Origin: a virus
Strand: one strand, 5' to 3'
Virus record (IMG/VR): IMGVR_UViG_3300027816_000051
Span: 124,001-188,000 of that record
DNA: 64,000 nucleotides
This document shows, in pieces, positions 9,419-18,040 of this stretch. How positions within the stretch are numbered: the first letter of the stretch is position 1; each line of letters starts with the position of its first letter. Both the position numbers and the translations under genes were made by a program. A model generated the notes under the pieces. That model was given only the letters and a program-made list of their open reading frames with translations. It had not been told where the DNA came from and did no database searches.

Positions 9419-10024
9419 AGTATAAAATTTAAGAATGCACCCAAAATTTTGGGATTAGACATTTCAACCAAGACCATCGGATGGGCGCTATTTGATGTTA
9501 ATTCTTCGCGACTTTTAGAATTGACACACTTTTCTCCTAAAATAAAACCTCAACCTGAAGATAAGATTGAGGAACTTCTAAAGAAGGCACAGGCGTTTAA
9601 AAAACATTTAGAAGATTATAAAGATGTGGGGATAACACGAGTTGTTATTGAGGAACCACTATTAAATTCAAATAACATTTACACTGTTGGAACATTATTG
9701 AGATACAACACAATGATTCTCAAATCGTGTTATGAGATTTTAGGTATTGTACCTACTTTCATTACCACCTACAATGCAAGAAAATATGCATTTCCAAGCT
9801 TAGTTGGTAAAAACGATAAGGGTAAGAATGTTTTATTTGGTGGTTTACCTAAAGATATAGACAAGAAACACATTATATGGGAAAACGTAAATACCGTTTG
9901 TCCTGAGGTAGAGTGGTTGTATGGTAAAAACGGTCAATTGAAAAAAGAAAACTACGATATGAGTGATGCGGCAACAGCGGTGATTGGATTTGTGAACATG
10001 CAAAAATTAGGTATTTCCAATTAA
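9416..10024 (+). CDS. RuvC-like Holliday junction resolvase / RNase H-fold nuclease
   Basis: The 202-residue protein has the acidic pattern of RuvC-type nucleases: D15 in ILGLDISTKTIGWAL, E79/E80 in RVVIEEPL and D181/D184 in DMSDAATAVIGF. This family cuts branched DNA with two metal ions and in phages resolves recombination or packaging junctions. The length is close to that of bacterial RuvC. An insert at about 120-165 (KYAFPSLVGK to HIIWENVN) is longer than in bacterial enzymes. It is the first gene of the DNA-metabolism block and is followed by a terminator. The motifs are clear; the cellular substrate is inferred. Confidence 0.8.
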   Translation: MSIKFKNAPKILGLDISTKTIGWALFDVNSSRLLELTHFSPKIKPQPEDKIEELLKKAQAFKKHLEDYKDVGITRVVIEEPLLNSNNIYTVGTLLRYNTMILKSCYEILGIVPTFITTYNARKYAFPSLVGKNDKGKNVLFGGLPKDIDKKHIIWENVNTVCPEVEWLYGKNGQLKKENYDMSDAATAVIGFVNMQKLGISN

Positions 10025-10114
10025 AATTTGTTTTTATGAAAATGATTGTGTATACTTTGAAAAGAATTTGATTCAATAACTAATAATGTCAAGATAGCAT
10101 TAGTATTTTGACAT

Positions 10115-10152
10115 AAGGTGGGAGGTTTTGGTGTATAACCCCCACCTTTTTT
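10115..10152 (+). terminator. Rho-independent terminator after the RuvC-like gene
   Basis: AAGGTGGG (10115-10122) pairs with CCCACCTT (10141-10148) across an 18-base loop and runs into a row of T. It closes the tail/RuvC unit ahead of the primase gene. Confidence 0.7.
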
Positions 10153-10195
10153 TATGCGGTTTGGTTTTACAATTTTTATTTTGTATATTTTATCT

Positions 10196-11134
10196 ATGCC
10201 ATCAGTTGCCATTGAATACAAACCTGTTATTGACATCCTTGAAGATATTCTTGGTGACTGTAGAATGCACAACGAATACAAAGGACAGTTGGCGTTTGAT
10301 TGTCCAGTATGTTCCCACGAAATCAAAGGATTAGACCACGGTGATGGTAAAGGTAACTTGGAAATCAATTACAAAATGTTGGTTTATAAGTGTTGGTCAT
10401 GTTCTGAATTATACAATACCCATGGCTCGGTTTACAAACTCATAAAAAAATATGGAAACGAAAAACATCTAAAAAGATATGAGTTATTAAAACCTGATGA
10501 GGTAGAACTTGTGGTAAAACAATTCAAACAAGTTGAATTACCCAAAGAATTTATTGCACTTAACAATCCAAGTGACGGTGTTAAATTGACTCACCACTAT
10601 AGACAAGCCATGGCGTATCTAAAAAAGAGAAACGTTACTGACAAAATAATAAGAAAACACAATATAGGGTTTGCATTCTCAGGACCATATGAGAATAGAA
10701 TAATAATTCCATCTTATAATGAATGGAGACAAATCAATTACTTTGTTGCACGTTCATTTTTGTCAAAAACTAAATTAAAATATAAAAATCCTGACGTACA
10801 AAAAGAGACAATTATTTTTAATGAAAGTTTGATAGATTGGTCAAAAAAAATTTATTTAGTCGAGGGTGCGTTTGACTCTATTTTTTTAGATAATGCCGTC
10901 CCAATGTTAGGTAAGTACATAAGTGATTTACTCTTTAATAAAATATATGACCTTAGATGTGAAGTGACAATATTGTTAGATGGTGATGCGTGGGACGACG
11001 CAGAAAAATTATATCACAAATTAAATTGTGGTAAACTATTGGGTAAGATAAACATCGTGAAACTACCTAAAGACAAAGACATTGCAGATTTACAAGGAAA
11101 CTTAACCGAATACAAAGAATTTAAATTAGATTAA
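10196..11134 (+). CDS. DNA primase, zinc-ribbon plus Toprim
   Basis: The chosen ATG gives 312 residues beginning MPSVAIEYKP; the upstream ATG at 10154 would add a spurious hydrophobic leader that overlaps the promoter-like TATATTTT at 10184-10191. A zinc ribbon is seen as CPVC (C36, C39) and CWSC (C66, C69). The Toprim core follows: YLVEGAFDS at about 219-227 gives the catalytic Glu and LLDGDAWDD at about 260-268 the Asp pair. This is the layout of DnaG/T7-type primases without a helicase part. It would lay down RNA primers at the phage fork. The nuclease gene follows 1 base after its stop. Confidence 0.8.
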   Translation: MPSVAIEYKPVIDILEDILGDCRMHNEYKGQLAFDCPVCSHEIKGLDHGDGKGNLEINYKMLVYKCWSCSELYNTHGSVYKLIKKYGNEKHLKRYELLKPDEVELVVKQFKQVELPKEFIALNNPSDGVKLTHHYRQAMAYLKKRNVTDKIIRKHNIGFAFSGPYENRIIIPSYNEWRQINYFVARSFLSKTKLKYKNPDVQKETIIFNESLIDWSKKIYLVEGAFDSIFLDNAVPMLGKYISDLLFNKIYDLRCEVTILLDGDAWDDAEKLYHKLNCGKLLGKINIVKLPKDKDIADLQGNLTEYKEFKLD

Positions 11135-11135
11135 A

Positions 11136-11990
11136 ATGAATTTAACAGAAATAGCACAGGAAATCAGAGAGTGTGTTGAAATTAGAAAAAAGGAGTTAGA
11201 ACTTACTTTTTATGAAGATGAACACATTTATTTTATGAGAGATTTAGATGGAAAACATAGAAATAATTTTCCATCCGTATCAAAAGTCATTAAAAAATTT
11301 TACATCCCATTTGATGCAGAATCTAAAGCTTACCAAATGACAGATGGTGACGAGGAAGAAACTCGTTTATTGTTAGAAAAATGGAAGAAAGCGGGTGATT
11401 ACTCTACAAATTTAGGTAGTAGGGTTCATTACATGTTAGAAACTGATTTAGTTGGTAGATATGGTAATTATAAAGATGTGAGACAACCAATTTTTGAATG
11501 TGACAATCAACAAATCATGAAGAGTGACAGTATGATATCAGCGGGTAAAGATTTTTTAACCTTGATGGAAGAAAGAGGTGCGGTACTCTTAGATACTGAA
11601 ATGGTGTTGGGTGACCCTGAACTAGGATATGTTGGTCAACCTGATAAATGCTGGCTGATGATGAACAAACAAAAAGACGGATTTGGAATTGTTGTTACGG
11701 ATTGGAAAACAAACCAAGAAAAGAATTTTCAAATACAACCCTATACTTCAAAAATGTTACACCCTTTTGAAAACTATTATGATACCGCTCTAAGTCACTA
11801 TTATGTTCAACTACCATTGTATGGTAAACTATTATTAAAAATGTTGGAAGGTAGTAAGTTTTCAGATATCAAATTATTAGGTTGTGTCATTACACATCTT
11901 AAAGATAATGGGACGTTTACGGAATACAAAGTCCCATCGGACATGACCAATTCGATTTTACAAATGGATATAAAAAAATACTTAAAATGA
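11136..11990 (+). CDS. PD-(D/E)XK nuclease, RecB/Cas4-like
   Basis: This 284-residue protein carries the RecB-type motifs in order: H98 in GSRVHYMLE, E155 in LLDTEMVLG, D170 in GYVGQPDKCW, D189-x-K191 in VVTDWKTN and the QxxxY-like VQLPLYGKLL near 225. The family is made of metal-dependent DNA exonucleases acting in recombination and end processing. The gene lies between primase and SbcD and overlaps SbcD by 4 bases (ATGA), which points to a coupled role in DNA end resection. The motifs are clear; polarity and substrate cannot be read from the sequence. Confidence 0.8.
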   Translation: MNLTEIAQEIRECVEIRKKELELTFYEDEHIYFMRDLDGKHRNNFPSVSKVIKKFYIPFDAESKAYQMTDGDEEETRLLLEKWKKAGDYSTNLGSRVHYMLETDLVGRYGNYKDVRQPIFECDNQQIMKSDSMISAGKDFLTLMEERGAVLLDTEMVLGDPELGYVGQPDKCWLMMNKQKDGFGIVVTDWKTNQEKNFQIQPYTSKMLHPFENYYDTALSHYYVQLPLYGKLLLKMLEGSKFSDIKLLGCVITHLKDNGTFTEYKVPSDMTNSILQMDIKKYLK

Positions 11991-12793
11991 TAAGAAAAAT
12001 TATACACATATCTGATTTACACATCAGGACCTTTCAATTACATGACATGTATAAGAAACAATTCAAGATGGTAATTGACGATGCGATGAGAAGAGTGGAA
12101 GATTGTAATTACGATGAGATAAGAGTGGTCATTACTGGTGACATTGCTCATCAAAAAATTAATATCTCAAACGAACAAATGATGCTCACATCTTGGTTCC
12201 TAACACAGTTACACGAAAACATCGGACCTGTTATAATAATACCAGGAAACCATGATTTTTTAGAAAATAATGTGAGTAGATTGGATAGTATTACCCCAAT
12301 TGTTGAAATGTTGAATAATGAAAATGTCAAATATTTCAAAAACAGTGGGGTATATGAGGATGAGAACATTAATTGGGTGGTTTACTCTTTATATCAACAC
12401 AATCAAAAACCCGATTTTGAAAAAGAGGATAATAAATTTTATGTTGGTTTATTTCATGGACCAATACAAGGTTTGTCCACTGATTTAGGGTTCGAGTTTG
12501 AAAATGCCTACTCACCATTAAACTTTGTTGGTTTGGATTTATTACTTTGTGGTGATATCCATAAAAGACAAATGTTTGACTTACCCAACGGAGGTAAAGC
12601 TATCATGATTGGTTCTCTGATTCAACAAAATTTTGGTGAGACAGTTAATTATCACGGATACGGTGTTTATGACGTGGTAAACGATGAATACCATACTTAT
12701 GATATAGAGAATGAACAACCTTTTCTACATTTCTCCATATCTGACATATTAGATATTGACAATGAATCAGAAAAACTACTTAATATTAGATAA
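11987..12793 (+). CDS. sbcD: SbcD/Mre11-like exonuclease subunit (T4 gp47 type)
   Basis: The 268-residue calcineurin-like phosphoesterase has a complete metal-site set: D10/H12 in HISDLHIR, D52 in ITGDIAH, N88/H89 in IPGNHD, the His of GLFHGP near 152 and GDIHKRQ near 187. It should pair with the SbcC-like ATPase at 14181 as the T4 gp46/47 complex, which resects DNA ends for recombination-dependent replication and helps degrade host DNA. In T4 the two genes are close neighbours. Here three genes separate them, though they stay in the same strand and block. The C-terminal capping domain is short. Confidence 0.88.
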   Translation: MIRKIIHISDLHIRTFQLHDMYKKQFKMVIDDAMRRVEDCNYDEIRVVITGDIAHQKINISNEQMMLTSWFLTQLHENIGPVIIIPGNHDFLENNVSRLDSITPIVEMLNNENVKYFKNSGVYEDENINWVVYSLYQHNQKPDFEKEDNKFYVGLFHGPIQGLSTDLGFEFENAYSPLNFVGLDLLLCGDIHKRQMFDLPNGGKAIMIGSLIQQNFGETVNYHGYGVYDVVNDEYHTYDIENEQPFLHFSISDILDIDNESEKLLNIR

Positions 12794-13277
12794 TGAATTC
12801 ATAAAGTATTGTGAATTAAACAAAATTGAGAATCCTCAAGAATTTGCGGAACAAGTTTTTAAAAAAGGTTTCAATATTGTAAAGTACGGTGAAGTACCAT
12901 TTGGATTTTCATCTGGTGAAAAGATAGTAGAGAAGGAAGTAATCAAAGAAATTATTAAAGAGATTCCCGTAGATAGGATAATTGAAAAACCAATTGAAAT
13001 TATTCGAGAAGTTATTAAAGAGGTACCTGTTGAAGTTATTAAAGAGGTACCGGTGGAGATAAAAGGGGATACTCAGATTGTAGTAAGAGAGGTTATAAAA
13101 GAAGTCCCAATTGAAAAGATTATTGAGGTAAAAAATGACGAAGAATTAAACACTTTAAAAGTTGAAAATGAGAAATTAAAGTCTGAATTGGAAAGTCTAA
13201 CAAAATCATTAGAGGGTCTCGGCAGAAAGGGTAAATTTATGAAGGACAGTAACCTCTCATCTTTATATGGTGAATAA
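12762..13277 (+). CDS. Hypothetical protein with E/K/V-rich repeats and coiled coil
   Basis: ATG 12762 is preferred to TTG 12756; it overlaps the sbcD end by 32 bases. The 171-residue product has a globular N-terminus (FIKYCELNKIENPQEFAEQV, then FNIVKYGEVPFG), then repeats of EVIKEVPVE at about 52-115 and a coiled coil (EELNTLKVENEKLKSELES) at about 128-155. A 24-bp DNA repeat (13008-13031, again from 13032) underlies the middle. The function is unknown. The position between SbcD and SbcC suggests a DNA-metabolism partner, but that is only context. Confidence 0.65.
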   Translation: MNQKNYLILDNEFIKYCELNKIENPQEFAEQVFKKGFNIVKYGEVPFGFSSGEKIVEKEVIKEIIKEIPVDRIIEKPIEIIREVIKEVPVEVIKEVPVEIKGDTQIVVREVIKEVPIEKIIEVKNDEELNTLKVENEKLKSELESLTKSLEGLGRKGKFMKDSNLSSLYGE

Positions 13278-13325
13278 TTTTTTTATTGATTTTTTTTTCA
13301 TATATTTTATAAAATACATTCAAAC

Positions 13326-13670
13326 ATGACAAACATTTTTATTTGGATTATGGCAGCATATGGAATGAGCACTATAATCGTTTACGGTTCTATTTTTGAC
13401 TCTGTAAGAGATTCCATACATAATTGGGCCAAAAATGAATACGCTCCTTTACAAGGAGTTGGAAATTTTATTTCAGGATTGATTAGTTGTATGTTATGTA
13501 CATCAACATGGGTTGGATTCTTCTTTTCAATCTGTCTCGGGGGAATGACAACTCATTTTGGTATTCATTGGTTACCATCTATTTTCTTTGACGGTATGTT
13601 TACCGCGGGAAGTGTATGGGCTATAAATGGAATAGTTGAATTCTTTGAAGAAAGTAGATTCAATAAATAA
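13326..13670 (+). CDS. Small membrane protein, DUF1360-like
   Basis: The product has 114 residues and two or three hydrophobic segments: IFIWIMAAYGMSTIIVYG at 4-21, GFFFSICLGG near 63 and MFTAGSVWAING near 92. Two cysteines sit before a Trp (SCMLCTSTWVGF), which recalls the C-x-x-C-x-x-x-W core of DUF1360 membrane proteins. A T-rich stretch and TATATTTTAT at 13301-13310 form a promoter-like upstream region. The biochemical role is unknown. Confidence 0.55.
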   Translation: MTNIFIWIMAAYGMSTIIVYGSIFDSVRDSIHNWAKNEYAPLQGVGNFISGLISCMLCTSTWVGFFFSICLGGMTTHFGIHWLPSIFFDGMFTAGSVWAINGIVEFFEESRFNK

Positions 13671-13698
13671 ACCCTGACGGGATGTTCAAAAATTTTAA

Positions 13699-14205
13699 AT
13701 GGGTTACATAAAAAGAAGTTTTGATGACACTGAAGTAAGAAATTTTGCTAAAATTTTCATTAAAGAAGTTTTTAACATTTTGTTCGAGTCACATCCTAAT
13801 TCAAAAGCAATTGATTTAATTTGTGTTGACGATAATTCATTTGGTGTGGAGTTGGAAAGAGGGGGTTGGATTGGTGATTTTTGGGAGAATGAATATTCCT
13901 TGATTAGTGGTTATGATTTTAGGACTGTTAATATTCCAATACGGAAGGTAAAGTATTGGTACGATAAAGTAGGTGATACTATAACCCCAAACAAAAATAA
14001 GCATTGGTTTATTAGAACAAACAGAGATTTTACTCAAGTTATATTAATAAAACCAACCACAATTAAGAATAAAGACAAAATACTTTTCACAGAATTCAAA
14101 CCAAACAATAGTGAAGAGATAGAAAAATGGATGTCATTTAAAAAAGAACACGTTCAAACCTATAACTTAAAGAAGAACAAATGGACACTACAAAGAAAGA
14201 AGTAA
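13699..14205 (+). CDS. Hypothetical protein upstream of sbcC
   Basis: The 168-residue soluble protein has no motif I recognise. It is mixed alpha/beta, with an aromatic-rich middle (GGWIGDFWENEYSLISGYDF) and a basic tail (NLKKNKWTLQRKK). Its last 25 bases overlap the start of sbcC in another frame, so the two are probably translated together. Confidence 0.6.
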   Translation: MGYIKRSFDDTEVRNFAKIFIKEVFNILFESHPNSKAIDLICVDDNSFGVELERGGWIGDFWENEYSLISGYDFRTVNIPIRKVKYWYDKVGDTITPNKNKHWFIRTNRDFTQVILIKPTTIKNKDKILFTEFKPNNSEEIEKWMSFKKEHVQTYNLKKNKWTLQRKK

Positions 14206-16547
14206 CCAATCTTAAAAATCCCTACATTAAAGTTACATGGCAGGATACACATGAGAACTTCACCTCTGAAAAACTCAATAGAGTTAAATCATATTTTCAA
14301 AAGAAATACAACACAAAGTACGTTCAAATTATAACTAAAGTTATATCCAATGATGACCAAACAAAATTAGCGTCATTAGACATAACAGAAAATATTTCTG
14401 ATTTTCAGTACCAAAAAACTTTGATGAAAGATTTCGTTGAGGAGAATGAAATCAATATATCATTAGAAAGACTTAATAATCTTGACAATAAAGTAAATGA
14501 AGAATTCATCCGTAAAAACGGTGATAGAATCAAATACACTAAATGGTATATCAAAAAGGTTGAATTTTCAAATTTCCTGTCCTATGGGGGAAACAATGAG
14601 ATTGATTTTACCATATTACCCGGCATCACAGTTGTAGAATCTACACCCAAAAATTTTGGTGGTAAGTCAACTGCAACAGTTGATTTAATGATGTTTTTAT
14701 TTTTTAATAAAACCACAAAAACTAAAACCAATTCAGAAATTTTCAATAGGTTCAGTAACAATGACGAAGTAAAAGTTAAGGGATACATAACCATAGACAA
14801 TGAGGACTACATTATTGAGAGAATAAGCTCACGTAAGAAAACAAAAAGTGGTGATTATACCGTCACAAATAAATTGGATTTTTATAAAAAAAATCAAGAT
14901 GGTACGATTGAAAATTTAACAGGTGAACAACGTAGAGAAACTGAAGATTTTATAACAAAGGCAATCGGCACAGAGGAAGATTTTCTATCAACAATATTAA
15001 CAACTGGAAATAATTTAGAAGAACTCATTGAATCAAAACCTACTGCAAGAGGTTTAATACTTACAAAGTTTTTAGGTTTAGAAATTCTTAAAGAAAAAGA
15101 AGAAATCTGTAAAACAATTCAAAGTGAATGGAGTAAAAAATTGATTTCCAATAATCATAATATGAATGATTTGGAAACAGAGATTACTTCTTTTCAAGAA
15201 GGTATCGATGAAAACAAATCAGAAATATCTAGATTAGAAATTGAAACAACAAAAACTCAGTCAACCTTAAAAAATGCGGAAAATAAAAGAGATGATTTGT
15301 TGTCAAAAAGAAACACAGATATTGACCAAGATTTAATTCGTACCAATACAAGTCAAATAAAGGTTGATATTAGTAATTTGGAAAAACAAAAACAAGTTTC
15401 AATTACTAACGCCGATTCTGTTAATGTAAAAGAACCTTCACAGTTTTATCTTGAGGAAAATCATTTGTTACTAAAAGATGAAATGAATGGAATAGTTGTG
15501 GAAGGTAGAGTAAATGCTGACTCCATTAAACGAAACGAAGAACTAATAAAACAATTAGAGGAAGGACAAATATGTCCGACCTGTAAAAGAGCATTAGCTG
15601 AGGTTGACCACACTGATGAAATAAATAAATTAAAAGAATTGGTCGAATCAATTAGGAAAATTCAAACAGATAATCGTAAGAAGTATGATGAATTAACTGA
15701 AAAGGAAAAGGTCTTTATTGATTTGAAAAAAGAGTACGATGGGTACGAAAAAAACAAAATTAAAAAGACAAGGTATGAGTTGGAGGTCGAGCAGAAAAAA
15801 ATAGAAATTGAAAAGTTACAAACAAAACTTGATAACTATGACCGCAACAAACAAAAGTTAGAAGAGAATCAAAGAATAGATGCTGAAATTGTGGGTTTAA
15901 AGTCTCAAATTGAAACCCTCAATGCAAATCTAAGAAGTTATGGCACTACTATTGAAAGATTAAAAAATCAGAATCAAACTTTAACTGAAAAAATTGAAAC
16001 TAATAAGGATTTAATTAGAAAGATAAAAGTTGAAAATGAAACTCAATCTATCTTCAAGGTTTACCTAACCGTTTTCGGTAAGAATGGAATCTCAAAGGTT
16101 ATTTTAAAAAATATGGTCCCACTAATTAACCAAGAGTTGTACAGACTTTTAGTTGATAGTTGTCACTTTATTTTAGAATTGAACATCAACGAGAGAAACG
16201 AGGTTGAATTTATAATGATTGATACTGAAACTAGAGTAGTAAAACCACTCGTTAGTGGTTCGGGTTATGAAAGAACTATTTCATCACTTGCCCTTCGAAG
16301 CGTATTAACCAAGATATCGTCATTACCCAAACCAAATATTGTTGTAATGGATGAAGTATTTGGTAAAATTGCGGATGAGAATTTGGAAATGGTGGGAGAG
16401 TTCTTCAAAAAAATTAAAGATTATTTTGAACACATATTTGTTATTTCCCATAACCCATTAATTAGAAACTGGTCGGACAATTTGGTTATGGTCAAAAAAG
16501 ATAACAACATTAGTTCAATTGATTTTATCACACCAAAAATTTCTTAA
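14181..16547 (+). CDS. sbcC: SbcC/Rad50-like ATPase (T4 gp46 type)
   Basis: The 788-residue protein has the Rad50 plan: ABC half-domain, long coiled coils, zinc hook CPTC at about 464-467, coiled coil, second half-domain. The signature region is VSGSGYERTISSLALRS near 690, Walker B is IVVMDEVFG near 720 and the H-loop is IFVISHNPL near 750. Walker A (residues 156-164) reads PKNFGGKST, so the first Gly of GxxxxGKS is Pro and the usual NG is NF. About 115 residues precede the typical N-terminal beta strand (KKVEFSNFLSYGG), more than in T4 gp46. With SbcD it should form the end-resection complex. Confidence 0.88.
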   Translation: MDTTKKEVTNLKNPYIKVTWQDTHENFTSEKLNRVKSYFQKKYNTKYVQIITKVISNDDQTKLASLDITENISDFQYQKTLMKDFVEENEINISLERLNNLDNKVNEEFIRKNGDRIKYTKWYIKKVEFSNFLSYGGNNEIDFTILPGITVVESTPKNFGGKSTATVDLMMFLFFNKTTKTKTNSEIFNRFSNNDEVKVKGYITIDNEDYIIERISSRKKTKSGDYTVTNKLDFYKKNQDGTIENLTGEQRRETEDFITKAIGTEEDFLSTILTTGNNLEELIESKPTARGLILTKFLGLEILKEKEEICKTIQSEWSKKLISNNHNMNDLETEITSFQEGIDENKSEISRLEIETTKTQSTLKNAENKRDDLLSKRNTDIDQDLIRTNTSQIKVDISNLEKQKQVSITNADSVNVKEPSQFYLEENHLLLKDEMNGIVVEGRVNADSIKRNEELIKQLEEGQICPTCKRALAEVDHTDEINKLKELVESIRKIQTDNRKKYDELTEKEKVFIDLKKEYDGYEKNKIKKTRYELEVEQKKIEIEKLQTKLDNYDRNKQKLEENQRIDAEIVGLKSQIETLNANLRSYGTTIERLKNQNQTLTEKIETNKDLIRKIKVENETQSIFKVYLTVFGKNGISKVILKNMVPLINQELYRLLVDSCHFILELNINERNEVEFIMIDTETRVVKPLVSGSGYERTISSLALRSVLTKISSLPKPNIVVMDEVFGKIADENLEMVGEFFKKIKDYFEHIFVISHNPLIRNWSDNLVMVKKDNNISSIDFITPKIS

Positions 16548-16586
16548 TATCACTTTTTTTTCTTAGATTTAAAAAAAATAATTCAC

Positions 16587-17261
16587 ATGAACAGTAAACT
16601 ATATAAAGACTTCGGACTATTCGCTAAGGACAAAGGGATTAGCGGTTTAAATTTACATCACTACAACAAACAAGTTGAAGACAGTTTAACTCCATACATA
16701 TTGGAAGAGAGACAAATGAACGTAACCGTGATGGATGTATTCTCACGATTGATGATGGAAAGAATCATATGGGTTGCGGGTGTTGTAAACGATAACATGT
16801 CGACAGTGGTTCAAGCTCAACTTATGTTTTTAGACAGTATCGATAATACTGATATCACAATGCACATTGATAGTCCTGGTGGTTCTGTAAAAAGTGGATT
16901 ATCAATGGTGGATGTAATGGATTATATCAACTCGGATATTCGTACAATCAACACTGGAATGGCAGCATCTATGGGTTCGGTTTTACTTGGTGCGGGTACA
17001 AAAGGTAAGAGATGTTCACTAAGATTCAGTAGAACAATGTTACATCAGTCTTCAGGAGGTTTTGAAGGTAATATTCAGGATGCTAAGATTAATATGAAAG
17101 AATGGGAAAAATTAAATAAAATTCTATTTGACCTATTGGGTGAATATTGTAACAAACCATCCGAAGTTGTCATGGAGGATGCGTCGAGAGATTTGTGGTT
17201 ATCATCAGAAGATGCGTTGAGTTATGGCATTATCGATGAGATAATTAGAAAGAAAAAATAA
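16587..17261 (+). CDS. clpP: ClpP-like serine protease
   Basis: The 224-residue protein has the ClpP core with an intact triad: S128 in GMAASMGSVLL, H153 in RTMLHQSSGG and D202 in SRDLWLSSEDA. The oxyanion-loop motif DSPGGSV lies at 95-101. No ClpX or ClpA partner lies in the window. In phages such proteases either act with host Clp ATPases or process prohead proteins. The length is near that of bacterial ClpP with about 25 extra N-terminal residues. It is transcribed just ahead of the spanin-like pair. Family and active site are clear; whether it is a maturation protease is open. Confidence 0.85.
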   Translation: MNSKLYKDFGLFAKDKGISGLNLHHYNKQVEDSLTPYILEERQMNVTVMDVFSRLMMERIIWVAGVVNDNMSTVVQAQLMFLDSIDNTDITMHIDSPGGSVKSGLSMVDVMDYINSDIRTINTGMAASMGSVLLGAGTKGKRCSLRFSRTMLHQSSGGFEGNIQDAKINMKEWEKLNKILFDLLGEYCNKPSEVVMEDASRDLWLSSEDALSYGIIDEIIRKKK

Positions 17262-17271
17262 TTATTATTAA

Positions 17272-17279
17272 TATTTATA
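17272..17279 (+). promoter_or_regulatory. TATTTATA motif 4 bases before a start codon
   Basis: TATTTATA is separated from the ATG at 17284 by only 4 bases. If it is a -10 box, the transcript of the spanin-like gene would be leaderless or nearly so. Confidence 0.4.
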
Positions 17280-17283
17280 TCAT

Positions 17284-17676
17284 ATGGACGAAAGACTTTT
17301 AAACGCAAAAGAAAATACAAATAAAATTGCAGGTTTTCTTGCAAAGAACTATAAAACCGTTTTAATGGTTGTGTTCGGGTTGTTCGTTCTGTATTGGATG
17401 ATTTTCATTTTAACACCTCGAGTGGGTATGTCACCTGAAGATAAGGCGAAGATTGATTCTTTGAATGTTGTAATTAATAACATGTATAAAGAACAAGAAA
17501 TGTTAGACGATAAAATCGACAACATCAATAAAGAAATTGGAGAAGTTGATAATAGTATCGATAAAATTAAAAATCAAAAAACAATAGTAAAGGAAGTATA
17601 TCATGAAAAAATTAATCGTGTTTCTAATTTTACTGAGCCAGAGCTTGATAGCTTTTTCTCAGACAGATACAAATAA
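17284..17676 (+). CDS. Membrane-anchored coiled-coil protein, candidate inner-membrane spanin
   Basis: The 130-residue protein has one N-terminal membrane segment (TVLMVVFGLFVLYWMIFIL, about 25-43). A charged coiled coil follows (about 58-105), then a short end TEPELDSFFSDRYK. This N-in/C-out layout is that of Rz-type i-spanins. Its last 74 bases overlap the next gene, which starts with a secretion signal, as in Rz/Rz1 overlaps. Flanking genes include ClpP and, further on, an amidase-like protein. The spanin call rests on topology and overlap only. Confidence 0.45.
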   Translation: MDERLLNAKENTNKIAGFLAKNYKTVLMVVFGLFVLYWMIFILTPRVGMSPEDKAKIDSLNVVINNMYKEQEMLDDKIDNINKEIGEVDNSIDKIKNQKTIVKEVYHEKINRVSNFTEPELDSFFSDRYK

Positions 17677-18031
17677 TAAAAATCGAACCCCCGAACCAGT
17701 AAAATGTTTACCGGTTTCTACATTTAAGTCAATTGCTAAAGACTTATTAAGAGGTGATTCTGCGATTGCTGAATTGAAATTATCAAATGAACAAATCACA
17801 AAATTAGAGGAAAAGGTTTCACTGAAAGATAGTGTAATTGTTACCATGCAGAAGAAAGAGGAAAATTATTTAACAATAATTAAATCTCAAGACGAAAAAT
17901 ATCAAATTTTAGAAAATCACACAAAAAATTTAGAATTACAGTTGAAGAAAGAAAAGGTGAAAAATAAGTTCAAAACCATCGTTGGGGGTGGACTTATTGC
18001 AATTTTATCCGTATTTTTAATCGTACAGTAA
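17603..18031 (+). CDS. Secreted coiled-coil protein with C-terminal membrane anchor, candidate spanin partner
   Basis: The 142-residue product starts with a signal peptide (MKKLIVFLILLSQSLIAFSQ). A coiled coil runs from about 60 to 118 and a C-terminal hydrophobic segment (IVGGGLIAILSVFLIV) ends the chain. There is no lipobox Cys at the cleavage site. Signal plus C-terminal anchor resembles a unimolecular spanin, except that those carry a lipid anchor. It overlaps the previous gene by 74 bases in another frame. It may act in lysis, or be an envelope protein of unrelated function. Confidence 0.45.
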   Translation: MKKLIVFLILLSQSLIAFSQTDTNNKNRTPEPVKCLPVSTFKSIAKDLLRGDSAIAELKLSNEQITKLEEKVSLKDSVIVTMQKKEENYLTIIKSQDEKYQILENHTKNLELQLKKEKVKNKFKTIVGGGLIAILSVFLIVQ

Positions 18032-18040
18032 TTTATTTGA

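Noticed and set aside
10024-10195. Possible tRNA or riboswitch in the longest gap
   Set aside because: Only a terminator and a promoter-like AT stretch are seen; no cloverleaf or conserved aptamer can be drawn.
10154-10195. Upstream start for the primase giving a signal-like leader
   Set aside because: The leader is encoded by the T-rich promoter region; a cytosolic primase needs no signal, and ATG 10196 gives a normal N-terminus.
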